This document shows positions 1 to 7,562 of a stretch of 16,860 nt of DNA, one piece after another. Position 1 is the first letter of the stretch. Each line of letters opens with the position of its first letter. Both the position numbers and the translations under genes were made by a program. This DNA is from Rhizobium leguminosarum (GTDB lineage: Bacteria; Pseudomonadota; Alphaproteobacteria; Rhizobiales; Rhizobiaceae), in contig NZ_LWBS01000464.1 in assembly GCF_001652265.1 (NCBI RefSeq), forward strand, positions 1 through 16,860, in the 5' to 3' direction. A model generated the notes under the pieces. That model had not been told where the DNA came from, did not search any database, and saw nothing but the letters and a program-made list of their open reading frames with translations.

Positions 1-169
1 AAATACAGCCACACCGCACGGGTGATGATCTGCGGTGGAAAGCGGTGGTTCTTGTAGCTTACGGTCGGACTGTTCATCCCAACCCGTTATCCCACAATCG
101 TTAAGCCGCAGACAACGTGACATCGCCTGCTGCCAGTGTGGTCGGAAACAAATAGGATATCGCGAACCG

Positions 170-1394
170 ATGACCGGCAGCAGCGAACAAGGCAATGTCC
201 AGGATCACTCCGACCTGTCGCACGGCGCGCGGCTTGGGTTTGATACCCGTGCGATCCATCACGCGTTCGATCCGGCCGCCTTTTCAAGGGCAGTGCAGCC
301 ACCTGTCTTCCTGACATCGACCTATGGCTTTGAGAGTGTCGAGGCAAATGATGCTGCCGCAGCGCTCGGAGGCAGGCTGTATGCCCGCGAGTATAATCCG
401 ACCACAGAGATCCTCGAGAAGAGGCTCGCCAAACTAGAAGGGGCCGAGGCGGGGCTTGTGGTATCGACCGGAATGGCTGCCTTCGGCACGCTGATCCTCT
501 CACTGCTGTCGCAGGGAGATGAGCTTGTCGTGCACAAGACGCTCTATTCGAACACGGTTGGCATGGTTGAGCAGGGTCTACCTCGCTTCGGCATCAAGGT
601 CGTTCCGGTTGACCTTTCGGATCCGCGCAATCTCGACGCCGCGATCACGGAGAAAACGCGCCTGGTCTATTTCGCCCGTAAACCCCCTGAGTGCCATCCT
701 CGACATAGCGGCGATCGCAGAGCGTGCCCACGCGCATGGCGTAAAGGTGGCGGTGGACAGCACCTTTGCTTCGCCGGCCCTGCAACGCCCGATCGAGCAT
801 GGCGCCGACATTGTGCTGCACTCGCTGACGAAATACATCAACGGGCATGGCAATGCCCTGGGCGGCGCGCTGCTCGGCGACGCTGAAACGCTGCATACGC
901 TGCACGAAACCGGCCTGCGCTACATTACGGGGGCGACACTGTCACCGCACTCGGCATTCTTGATCCTGCGTGGCCTGAAGACACTGTCTCTGCGGATGGA
1001 GAGACACAGCGCATCCGCCCTGACGATCGCGCACATGCTTGAGGCGCATCCTGCCGTTGCCTGTGTAAGCTATCCCTTCCTTGATTCCCATCCCGATCAG
1101 GCGATCGCTCGCAGGCAAATGACCCAAGGGTCAGGCATGCTTGCCTTCGGGCTTCACGCGGGATTTGACGGCGCGCGAACGATGCTGAACCGGCTTCAGC
1201 TACTGGCCGTGAGCCTCGGCGACACAGATACTCTCATCTATCTTCCAGCCAGCATCACCCGGGCGCGCCAGTCGATCCGAAAAGACGCCCACATGGTATT
1301 GGGCGTTGGGGAGGACCTTGTCCGACTTTCGGTCGGCCTTGAAGATGTCAGCGACATCATCGCAGATCTGCGTCAGGCTCTGCAAAATCTATGA
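170..1394 (+). pseudogene. Cys/Met metabolism PLP-dependent enzyme, broken by a frameshift
   Basis: This is a trans-sulfuration family gene (cystathionine gamma-synthase / O-acylhomoserine sulfhydrylase / gamma-lyase fold type I), cytosolic and PLP-dependent. The ATG at 170 is chosen because AGGA lies at 154-157 and the protein aligns from there; the frame is open upstream to 35 without family similarity. The first frame carries the Y-x-R-x-x-NPT stretch and STGMAA (PLP phosphate region). Homology moves to another frame at about 668-674, where VYF is followed by SPVNPLSAI; the family normally has VYFE-S/T-P-x-NP. The second frame holds the Schiff-base lysine in HSLTKYINGHGN and the usual C-terminal region, ending at TGA 1392-1394. 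The shift fits a 5-base loss between TCG repeats. The position of the gamma-lyase active-site Cys reads LYSNTVG, so methionine gamma-lyase is unlikely. The exact substrate is unknown. It may be one gene with a sequencing error rather than a true pseudogene. Confidence 0.85.
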
Positions 1395-1455
1395 CGGATA
1401 TTGCAGCATCACCATCCAACCATCTCGCCGAATGAGACGAACTCCGGAGTATGAA

Positions 1456-1893
1456 ATGAAATTACTGAGCGGGCTATCCGCATTTCCTCTCACGCCCATG
1501 GATCGCAACGGCCAGATCGATGCGGAAGCGCTGCGTGCGCTTGTTGCCCGGCTCTGCGCGGCAAAAGTCGATTCCATCGGTCTCCTCGGCAGTACCGGCG
1601 CCTACATGTACCTCGCGCGCGAGGAACGCCGCCGGGCTCTTGCGTTAGCGCTTGAGGAAACCGGCGCCCGCATACCAGTTATCGTCGGAGTCGGGGCGTT
1701 GCGAACCGACGACGCGGTCAGGCTGGCGCAGGATGCGAAAGCTCTGGGTGCTACAGCAGTCCTGCTAGCCGCGGTCTCCTTTTCAACTGCGCCGTTGGTG
1801 CGCTTCTACCGACGGGCGCGCCGATGGATCGAGGGGACGCTTGCGATCTTCTTTGGCGCAGCCGGCATCCGTCTGCTGCTAACCCGCACATAA
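1456..1893 (+). pseudogene. DapA / N-acetylneuraminate lyase family protein, C-terminal half missing (copy 1)
   Basis: The ATG at 1456 has CCGGAG six bases upstream, 61 bases after the PLP enzyme gene, so the genes probably formed one operon. The first ~110 residues match class I aldolases of the dihydrodipicolinate synthase family: GLSAFPLTP near the N-terminus, the substrate-carboxylate loop as GLLGSTGAY (GTTGE in classical DapA), then PVIVGVGAL and GATAVLLAAVSF. The frame ends at about 145 residues, against about 300 for the family. The tyrosine of strand 5 and the Schiff-base lysine of strand 6 are therefore absent, and the last ~35 residues do not resemble the family clearly. It is taken to be an inactive remnant. 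Rhizopine gene mosA belongs to the same family, but nothing here shows that role. Confidence 0.75.
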
Positions 1894-1907
1894 CCAAGGC
1901 AACATTC

Positions 1908-2144
1908 ATGTCTCTCTTTAAAGGCCTATCCGCTTTTCCGATCACTCCGGCCGATGCATCCGGACGCGTTGATCGAGCCGCACTTGCGATGCTGCTACAG
2001 CGCATCGTTGATGCCGGTGCTGACAGCATTGGCCTTCTTGGAAGCACGGGCGCCTATGCCTTCCTGACGCGTGATGAGCGCAAGCGTGCTATTGAAACGG
2101 CTGTCGAAACCGTCGGCGGGCGCGTTGGTGCACGGATCGTTTAG
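1908..2144 (+). pseudogene. DapA-family protein fragment, cut by mobile DNA (copy 2)
   Basis: The ATG at 1908 begins 15 bases after the stop of copy 1. About 70 residues are clearly DapA-like (GLSAFPITP, DSIGLLGSTGAY, ending VGGRV) and align closely with copy 1 over the same segment, so the two are paralogues or products of a tandem duplication. Similarity stops near 2125, where the family motif PVIVGVGA should follow; the frame then runs into the IS5-type remnant and stops at 2144. The catalytic lysine half is absent from the window. Confidence 0.75.
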
Positions 2145-2470
2145 CTGTCGTGGTGTAGGCGATCGGCAACCTCAATAACCGATCTGTGACCTTGATGCCT
2201 TTCAAACATAACGCCGCCCGCCACCATCGCATCGGCAGGATGAAATTCAAGGTGACGAACTGGCCGGAATATGAGGCGGGGTTACGGCGACGTGGCAGCT
2301 TGACCCTGTGGCTGACACCGGAGGCGCTTGCCATGTGGCTTGCTCCACGCCGAACGACGCGTGGTGGCCAGCCTCGTTATTCCGATCTAGCCATCGAGAC
2401 CGCCTTGACGCTGGGCCTGGTGTTCGGCTTGCGGCTGCGTCAGGTCGAAGGATTATTAGGATCGGTGCTG
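2126..2470 (+). mobile_element. IS5-family insertion sequence, 5' fragment
   Basis: Codons from the ATG at 2195 (MPFKHNAARHHRIGRMKFKV, WPEYEAGLRRRGSLTLW, YSDLAIETALTLGLVFGLRLRQVEGLL) are the characteristic N-terminus of rhizobial IS5-family DDE transposases. The match ends at about 2460-2470, so the DDE catalytic core and the right end of the element are missing. The left limit is inferred from loss of DapA similarity; no terminal repeat partner remains to confirm it. Confidence 0.7.
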
Positions 2471-4168
2471 CGCTTGATCCTCGACGAAGACGGCGTCTAC
2501 GATCCGGCAAGTTTCAACGACCGGCTTCTGCTCGGCCTCAAGGGAACAATGAGTGAGGCCGAACTGCATGTGATCAAGGCACGGCTGCGCGGCGGCATTC
2601 TCAATAAGGTGCGGCGCGGCGAGTTCCGTTGTCTCCTGCCAACCGGGCTGGTTTATGACCATTCCGGCAATGTGGCGCTTGATCCAGACATGCAAGTCAG
2701 AGAGACGATCGTTCATTTCTTCGAGACGTTCTCTCGCGTCGGATCCGCCTCCCAGACCGTCAAGGTCTTTCGCAATGAAGGCCTTTTGTTTCCATCGCGC
2801 CTGCACAACAGCGAGACGGTGTTTCGGCCGTTGACCGCATCGACGGCGGTGCGCGCCCTGAGCAATCCGCGCTACGCCGGTGCCTATACCTATGGCCGAC
2901 GACAGTTTCGACGTACCATCGACGGCAAGAAGACTTTGCGTGCGCGCGACATTGATGACTGGCCGGCCTGCATGCCCGATGCCCACCCCGGTTATATCAG
3001 TTGGGAGCGACACCAGGAGAACCTGAAGATTCTCAAGGCGAACGGCCGTGGATTTGAAGCGGCACGAGCGTCAATCCCAAGGGAGGGCCCGGCGCTACAA
3101 GGCCGGGCAGTGTGTGGGCAATGCGGCAACCATCTTAGGGTTCGCTATGCGGCCCGGCGTGGCCGCCAGGAAGCCTGGTACATTTGTAATCGTGACCATA
3201 TCTATCGTGGGGAGCCCATGTGTCAGTCGATTGCCGGGCCACCCGTCGATGAAGCCATCGGCATGCTGATTGCTGAGCAAATGACGCCAGCGGCCGTCGA
3301 ACTGGCACTCGACGTCCGCCAGCACACGCTCTTGAGGAGCTTCGTCACCTTCGCCGAAAGGCATGGCGATCGGCACATTGAAGTCACTCGTGTACTTGAA
3401 TGGGCGACGCTTGCGCCATCCCCACAGCAGCGCCGCAACCGGCTGGTGACGGTCCGCCGCTTTGCGTTGGTACTAGCAGCCGAGGACCTGCGCCATCAGG
3501 TTCCTTCCGCAGAAGCCTTGGGGCGCAACCTGCTCAAGCGGCGGATCCCGCACATCTATACGCCGGATGAGATCAGCGCGTTGTTGCAGGCGGCCGCACG
3601 ATTGAAGCCGTCAGACACGATCCGGCCGCTGATGTACGAGACCCTGTTCGGATTGTTGGCCACCACCGGAATGCGCATTTCCGAAGCCCTCGCGCTTCGA
3701 CTTGAGGACGTGACCGCCGATGGGTTGGTTATCCGACAAACCAAGTTCCAGAAGAGCCGCTTACTGCCGCTCCACGACACGACGCGGGACGCCCTGGATA
3801 AGTATTTGTTGGCGCGTCGTCGGCTCGGAACCTTGAACAGCATGCTGTTCGTTTCCGCTATGGGCGCGCCGCCGGCCTACAGTACCGTGATTGCTGTCTT
3901 CCTCCGCCTCGCACGATCGCTCGGTTTGCGGGGAGAGCCTGGGCAAACCGGCCCCCGCATTCACGATCTGCGGCACACATTCGCCGTGCGCTCCCTCGAT
4001 CAATGCCAGCCCGATCATCATGCCGTTGGCCGCCACATCGTCGCCCTCAGCACCTACCTCGGCCATGCCCACGTCACTGACACCTACTGGTATCTGCAGG
4101 CAACGCCGATCCTGTTGAGGCAGATCGCAGCGGCTGGCGAGGCCTTGCATCAAGGAGCCGTCACATGA
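2195..4168 (+). CDS. Three-part recombinase chimera: IS5 transposase N-terminus, serine recombinase C-terminal part, tyrosine recombinase
   Basis: A single uninterrupted frame of 657 codons contains parts of three unrelated recombinases. Residues 1 to ~92 are IS5-transposase N-terminus. Residues ~93-376 are the distal part of a large serine recombinase: the NDRLLLGLKGTMSEAELH end of the resolvase domain, the recombinase domain with NPRYAGAYTYGRRQ, and a zinc ribbon with cysteines at about 307, 310, 331 and 343. The catalytic serine domain is missing. Residues ~377-657 are a tyrosine recombinase lacking about 30-40 N-terminal residues but keeping Arg494, Lys517/520, H590-x-x-R593, His624 and Tyr633. 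The stop overlaps the next gene as ATGA. The last third is the middle member of a recombinase-in-trio (RIT) set. Whether the fusion is expressed is unknown; a start inside the third segment could also serve. It is probably a by-product of nested insertions and deletions that happened to stay in frame. Confidence 0.75.
   Translation: MPFKHNAARHHRIGRMKFKVTNWPEYEAGLRRRGSLTLWLTPEALAMWLAPRRTTRGGQPRYSDLAIETALTLGLVFGLRLRQVEGLLGSVLRLILDEDGVYDPASFNDRLLLGLKGTMSEAELHVIKARLRGGILNKVRRGEFRCLLPTGLVYDHSGNVALDPDMQVRETIVHFFETFSRVGSASQTVKVFRNEGLLFPSRLHNSETVFRPLTASTAVRALSNPRYAGAYTYGRRQFRRTIDGKKTLRARDIDDWPACMPDAHPGYISWERHQENLKILKANGRGFEAARASIPREGPALQGRAVCGQCGNHLRVRYAARRGRQEAWYICNRDHIYRGEPMCQSIAGPPVDEAIGMLIAEQMTPAAVELALDVRQHTLLRSFVTFAERHGDRHIEVTRVLEWATLAPSPQQRRNRLVTVRRFALVLAAEDLRHQVPSAEALGRNLLKRRIPHIYTPDEISALLQAAARLKPSDTIRPLMYETLFGLLATTGMRISEALALRLEDVTADGLVIRQTKFQKSRLLPLHDTTRDALDKYLLARRRLGTLNSMLFVSAMGAPPAYSTVIAVFLRLARSLGLRGEPGQTGPRIHDLRHTFAVRSLDQCQPDHHAVGRHIVALSTYLGHAHVTDTYWYLQATPILLRQIAAAGEALHQGAVT
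2471..3319 (+). mobile_element. Large serine recombinase gene fragment
   Basis: This is the middle segment of the chimeric frame. It starts at LILDEDGVYDP and ends near AVELALDVRQ, both typical of recombinases with PF00239 / PF07508 / zinc-ribbon architecture. The first ~140 residues with the catalytic serine are absent and the distal coiled-coil region after the zinc ribbon is cut. It is a remnant of a mobile element or phage-like integrase; the attachment sites are not visible. Confidence 0.7.
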
Positions 4169-5178
4169 CCGCGCTGGCTCCGCATCTCACCACCTTTCTA
4201 CGAGAACATCTGCCGCAAGAGCGGCGGGCAAGCCCACACACCTGCGAGGCTTACGCCTACAGCTTCCAACTGCTGCTCTGCTTCGCCGCTAGCCGATTGA
4301 AGACCACCCCGTCCCGCATCGAGATCGAGCAACTCGATCCGCCGCTCCTCCTCGCGTTTTTGGAGCATATTGAGAGGGAGCGCGGCAACTCGGCGCGCAC
4401 CCGCAACGCCCGTCTTGCTGCCATCAAAGCCTTCTTCCGTTTCCTCGAGTACCGGCTCCCTTCCTGTCTGGATCAGGCGCGCCGGGTTCGGGCGATCCCA
4501 ATGAAGAAGATCGACGAGGCGCTCGTCAGCCATCTCAGCCGCGACGAGATGCAGGCTTTGCTTGATGCACCGAACCCGCGTCAGGTATCCGGCATTCGCG
4601 ATCGAGCGATGCTGCATCTGGCCTTCGCTGCCGGGCTGCGCGTCTCCGAGCTCGTCAGCATCCGCCTCGACCAGATTGACCGCCAGACGGTCACCAGCAT
4701 CCACATCATGGGTAAGGGACGCCGCGAACGTGTGTTGCCCTTGTGGAAAGAGACCACGGCGGCGTTGAAGGCTTGGCTGGCAGTCCGCCCGGCGAGTGGC
4801 GACACCGAATTCTTCCTCAATGCCGTGGGACGCGCGATGACCCGGGCCGGATTCGAATATATCCTTGCCAAGCACGCCGCTACCGCGGCGCAGAAGCTCC
4901 CCTCTCTCGCCGATAAACGCGTTACCCCACATGTTTTGCGCCATACCTGTGCCATGCACACTCTGAAAGCGACCCGCGATGCGCGCAAGGTGTCACTCTG
5001 GCTCGGTCACGCCAGCCTGCAAAGCACGGAAATCTATCTGCGGGCTGATCCAACCGAAAAACTGGAGGCGCTTGCAGCGATGGCGCCGCCGTCGCTCAAG
5101 CCGGGTCGCTTTGCTGCTCCCGACAAGCTACTCGCGATGCTGAAGTCCATCGGACGATCGAAAAATTATGTCGAGTAA
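4165..5178 (+). CDS. Tyrosine recombinase / XerC-D-like integrase
   Basis: This is a complete 337-residue site-specific recombinase. The N-terminal core-binding domain covers about residues 5-110 (SPHTCEAYAYSF, NARLAAIKAFFRFLEY). The catalytic domain follows, with all expected residues: Arg159 (GLRVSELV), Lys184 (GKGRRERVLPL), His256-x-x-Arg259 (HVLRHTCAMH), His282 (LGHAS) and nucleophile Tyr291 (STEIYL). The ATG at 4165 overlaps the upstream stop by four bases, implying translational coupling within the trio operon. Length and motifs are ordinary for the last member of a RIT set. It is one of few recombinases in the window that looks intact, but its partner proteins are missing or chimeric. 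Confidence 0.9.
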   Translation: MTALAPHLTTFLREHLPQERRASPHTCEAYAYSFQLLLCFAASRLKTTPSRIEIEQLDPPLLLAFLEHIERERGNSARTRNARLAAIKAFFRFLEYRLPSCLDQARRVRAIPMKKIDEALVSHLSRDEMQALLDAPNPRQVSGIRDRAMLHLAFAAGLRVSELVSIRLDQIDRQTVTSIHIMGKGRRERVLPLWKETTAALKAWLAVRPASGDTEFFLNAVGRAMTRAGFEYILAKHAATAAQKLPSLADKRVTPHVLRHTCAMHTLKATRDARKVSLWLGHASLQSTEIYLRADPTEKLEALAAMAPPSLKPGRFAAPDKLLAMLKSIGRSKNYVE

Positions 5179-5252
5179 TCCCACTCCCAAACGCCGCAGG
5201 CGGCAAGTAGTTGTCGCGGCGGACTCCACATAACTGCACGCTTCACATAATT
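5164..5252. repeat. Inverted repeat and hairpin at the right end of the RIT remnant
   Basis: AATTATGT at 5164-5171 and ACATAATT at 5245-5252 are perfect inverted copies; a partial third copy, ACATAA, lies at 5228-5233. Between them GCCGC-AG-GCGGC (5193-5204) can form a hairpin. The outer repeat abuts interrupted IS66 sequence, so this is the likely element terminus and recombinase binding region. Confidence 0.5.
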
Positions 5253-5306
5253 TCGGAAGTCGATGGGATGGCTCGCAAGAAAGACCTTCACGCCGGACGG
5301 GATCAT
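5253..5306 (-). pseudogene. IS66 TnpB (OrfB), first 18 codons only
   Basis: ATG at 5306-5304 overlaps the orfA stop. It encodes MIPSGVKVFLASHPIDFR, the conserved start of IS66 TnpB; the family continues with KGMDGL, but here the RIT end sequence (NYVKRA) takes over. This shows that the RIT element entered tnpB. Confidence 0.75.
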
Positions 5307-5653
5307 GCCGATCGCACCGCTCGGATCACCCGCTGCAGCTGTGCTTCGCCGATATCTGCGTCGGCCCGGATAACGACGTCGCCGATGACAAGCTCGATCA
5401 TCGCACGTGTGCCAATCGTCCTGGTCCCTGCCTGACCAGCCCGATCTTGCGAGGAGGATCGTTGTCCGTCACGAGCATCACGACGCCAGCCAAATAGCTG
5501 CGAGGGATGTATGCCGATGCGATGCGCAATGGCCGAGACGCTTGCGCCGGGCTCCATTGCCTCAGCCACAGCCCGCGCTTTAAAATCATCGGACCAGCGG
5601 CGCCGAAATTGCCGTGGGGCGCCCTCAAGTCGTTCCGGAACAGCCTCGATCAT
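5303..5653 (-). CDS. IS66-family accessory protein OrfA (TnpA), helix-turn-helix
   Basis: The 116-residue protein starts at ATG 5653 (MIEAVPERLEGAPRQFRRRW). The frame extends to 5689, but family members begin at this MIE motif. Residues ~20-55 (DDFKARAVAEAMEPGASVSAIAHRIGIHPSQLFGWRRDA) form the IS3/IS911-like helix-turn-helix. The C-terminus MIELVIGDVVIRADADIGEAQLQRVIRAVRSA is the typical IS66 OrfA tail. It overlaps the tnpB fragment by ATGA. The gene looks intact, but the rest of the element is lost. Confidence 0.8.
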   Translation of the reverse strand: MIEAVPERLEGAPRQFRRRWSDDFKARAVAEAMEPGASVSAIAHRIGIHPSQLFGWRRDARDGQRSSSQDRAGQAGTRTIGTRAMIELVIGDVVIRADADIGEAQLQRVIRAVRSA

Positions 5654-5772
5654 ATGGAAGTTTCTAGTTCCAGAGCTAGGCGCAGACATAGAAGCTCACA
5701 GTTTGTGAATCGTCTGTCCGCAATACAGCGGCCAACGCTACCGACGCCAGATGGGGTCAGCTTGTCGCTTAC

Positions 5773-6070
5773 TGCAGACCTTGGTAGGTTTTTTCATATC
5801 TTTCCCCGGATCACAGATCTTAGTCGACGTATTCTGGGACTATATTGATCCTCAATGGGCACAAATCCCCATTCTCATATTGCTAGTAACGAGCGGTCTT
5901 ATTGCCGCCATTTTTGTCGGCCGAGTCTTGGCTAGAGAAATTGGGAGTGTTCTGCCACCCATTGCAGCTACAACCCGTTCAATAGCCGCCGGCGACTATT
6001 CAGCGCGTGTCAATGCGCCTCCGAGATCATTCGAGGAGGCCGCTGCACTCACCGCCGATATTAAGGCGTC
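5773..6070 (+). pseudogene. Sensor histidine kinase fragment (transmembrane and HAMP part only)
   Basis: About 99 codons are open from the IS66 end to the IS6 end (frame of 5751-6074). They encode the periplasmic/second membrane segment (ILILLVTSGLIAAIFVG) and the start of a HAMP linker (SVLPPIAATTRSIAAGDYSARV, FEEAAALTADI). They align with residues ~19-117 of the intact kinase at 8102-9169; the nucleotide match in the HAMP part is high but clearly not identical, so this is a paralogue and not a recent copy. The start codon, H-box and ATPase domain are missing. It is inactive. Confidence 0.8.
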
Positions 6071-6865
6071 GTAAACTTAACGGATGAAAGGCCAGCGAAA
6101 GACGCCATCCGCAGATATCTCTCATGCTCGGGCAATTTTCGCCCACAGGCTCATCGCCGCCGTGCGCAGTTCGCGATGGTGGCCGGAGGAGATGTCGTGG
6201 CGCGGGATTTGAAATAGATTGGCGATCGGATCATGGATGGAGACGAAGCGTTGTAGATGTCGCTGTGACTTGAAGCGCTTCATGATCCGCTCTCGCCGCC
6301 GGACTGGCTGGTGAGAATTCTCCGCCCGATTATTCAACCCTTTGTGGGAGCGATGCTCTACACCCGGCATGATCTCTCGCTTTGCTGCGCCGTAGGACCC
6401 CAGCTTGTCGGTGATCATCGCACGCGGCGACCGTCCCTGACCCTTCAAGAGCTTGCGCATCAGGCGCTTGGCGGCCTTTGCATTGCGGCGGCTTTGTACG
6501 AGAACCTCCAAGACGAAACCGTCCTGATCAACTGCGCGCCACAGCCAATGCTTCTTGCCGCGGATTGAAACAACGGCTTCATCGAGATGCCACTTGTCCC
6601 CAAGCCGACCGGATGATCGACGACGGATCTCGTTGGCAAAGGTGCGGCCGAATTTCTCCGCCCACAGCCGGACGGTCTGGTGCGAGACAATGATCCACGG
6701 GCAGCCAGCAAGTCCTCGACCATCCGCAGGCTCAGAGGGAAACGGAAATAGAGCCACACGGCGTGGGCAATGACTTCAGCGGGAAAGCGATGTCGACGAT
6801 AGAGTGGATCACAGTCTGTCATGAACCTTCATCGCACATCGAATTCCACATTCCGTTAAGTTGAC
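6071..6865 (-). mobile_element. IS6-family insertion sequence, complete ends
   Basis: The 795-bp unit is bounded by near-perfect inverted repeats: GTAAACTTAACGGA at 6071-6084 and, inverted, GTCAACTTAACGGA at 6865-6852. The size is normal for IS6/IS26-like elements. The flanks aaggcgtc (left) and gatgccgc (right) are not an 8-bp duplication. The left flank is a kinase gene and the right flank a group II intron, as expected after a deletion or cointegrate event rather than simple insertion. Confidence 0.85.
6122..6822 (-). pseudogene. IS6-family transposase, single-base frameshift
   Basis: The N-terminus begins at ATG 6822 (MTDCDPLYRRHRFPAEVI, then SLRMVEDLLAARG). Similarity then moves one frame over at about 6694, where IIVSHQTVRLWAEKFG continues; restoring one base (GGATC to GGCATC, minus strand) repairs it. 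The DDE core is otherwise present: Asp in WHLDEAVV, Asp in ITDKLGSYGAAK, Glu in NRAENSHQPVRRRER. The total is about 233 residues, normal for the family. No slippery heptamer suggests programmed frameshifting. It is either inactive or an assembly error. Confidence 0.85.
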
Positions 6866-7488
6866 GATGCCGCCGGGCGTTTCTGGAAGGTGAGTTGAAG
6901 TTGACGCTGAACATGGAAAAGACCCATGTTACTCACGTCAACGACGGCTTCGTCTTTCTGGGGCACCGGATCATTCGCAAGCGAGGGGCACACGGACGGA
7001 TGTCCGTCGTCACGACGATACCCAAGGAAAAGGCCAAGGGGTTTGTTCGCAGACTTACCGAAACCCTTTCCGGCAATCATAGTGTCAGTACGGTCGACAT
7101 GATCGCCAGCCTGAACCGCCAGTTGGTGGGATGGGCGGCGTTCTACAAGTTCACCGACTTCACGGCGTACGTATTCCGGCGCATCGACCATGTCGTGTTC
7201 TGGAAAATGGCGCATTGGCTGGGACATAAATACCGATCTCGCATCAAACCCTTGATGCGGAAATGGTACCGGGTCCCGGAACCGGGCAAGGCGAAAACCT
7301 GGCTCGTGTTTGGTCGGAATGAACGCGGGGACCCCGTTGGAAAAGCGCTGAAACGGCTTGTCTCAAGCCCCAAGGCGCAATTCCGGTGGCGCAATCCGGA
7401 GGAGAATCCATACATCTTCCGGATCGAGAACCGCAGTACCGTCACATCGAACTATCATGAAGTTGCTATGGCCATGGGCCAAGCTTGA
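6866..7488 (+). pseudogene. Group II intron reverse transcriptase/maturase, N-terminal two thirds missing
   Basis: The frame is open from the IS6 border (RRAFLEGELKLTLNMEKTHV; 6895 is merely an internal TTG). It includes the end of the RT domain (FVFLGHRIIRKRG), the thumb, and maturase domain X (SLNRQLVGWAAFYKFTDF, FWKMAHWLGHKY), then a C-terminus ending SNYHEVAMAMGQA. There is no YADD box because it lies upstream of the break. No HNH endonuclease motif follows, so the protein resembles endonuclease-minus maturases. It cannot function alone. Confidence 0.85.
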
Positions 7489-7493
7489 ATAGA

Positions 7494-7527
7494 GAGCCGT
7501 ATGCGCTGAAAGGTGCAAGTACGGTTC
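7494..7527 (+). ncRNA. Group II intron domain V
   Basis: This 34-base hairpin starts GAGCCGTATGCGC, has a GAAA-type loop region and ends GTACGGTTC. It matches the domain V catalytic consensus in length and paired ends (GAGCCGTA with TACGGTTC, including a G-T pair). It lies 5 bases after the maturase stop. Confidence 0.9.
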
Positions 7528-7562
7528 GGGGAGGAGAAGCGCTTCCGCGCTTCTTACTCCAC
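7528..7562 (+). ncRNA. Group II intron domain VI and 3' splice site
   Basis: GGAG pairs with CTCC and GAAGCGC with GCGCTTC around a short loop, leaving an unpaired A at 7556 as the probable branch point. The intron would end AC at 7562; the downstream TTCCGATG then restores the isoleucine-proline-methionine codons of the host transposase. Confidence 0.75.

Larger units (their letters stand above)
3320..5252 (+). mobile_element. Tyrosine-recombinase trio (RIT-type) element, left part missing
   Basis: Two consecutive tyrosine recombinase genes overlap by ATGA, as in the three-gene recombinase arrays of rhizobial plasmids. The first trio gene and the N-terminus of the second are gone, replaced by the serine recombinase fragment. 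The right end is placed at 5252, where ACATAATT (5245-5252) meets IS66 tnpB sequence and mirrors AATTATGT at 5164-5171. Confidence 0.6.
5253..5772 (-). mobile_element. IS66-family element, left-end fragment
   Basis: Read on the minus strand, the terminus begins at 5772 with GTAAGCGACAAGCTGACC, the IS66-type end. It is followed by orfA and the first 18 codons of tnpB (orfB). The element is then cut at 5252 by the RIT end. Its other end and tnpC are not in the window, so the expected 8-bp target duplication cannot be checked. The terminus sits inside a sensor kinase gene (5773 onward). Confidence 0.8.
6866..7562 (+). mobile_element. Group II intron, 3' part
   Basis: The fragment holds the C-terminal part of the intron-encoded protein, then domain V (7494-7527) and domain VI with a bulged A at 7556. 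The intron is inferred to end at AC 7561-7562, seven bases from the bulged A inclusive. The 5' part of the ribozyme and most of the reverse transcriptase were removed on the left by the IS6 element. The 3' exon is an IS3-family transposase gene. Confidence 0.85.

Noticed and set aside
137..150. TGT-N8-ACA resembling a NifA activator site upstream of the PLP enzyme gene
   Set aside because: The spacer is 8 bases instead of 10, and no sigma-54 -24/-12 element was found between it and the start codon.
4198..4959. 253-codon minus-strand open frame
   Set aside because: It lies wholly antisense to the tyrosine recombinase with all catalytic motifs on the plus strand. Its composition is that of a shadow frame in GC-rich DNA.
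6690..6700. Programmed frameshift in the IS6 transposase
   Set aside because: No slippery A- or T-run or stimulatory structure is evident at the site, and IS6 elements normally use one continuous frame.
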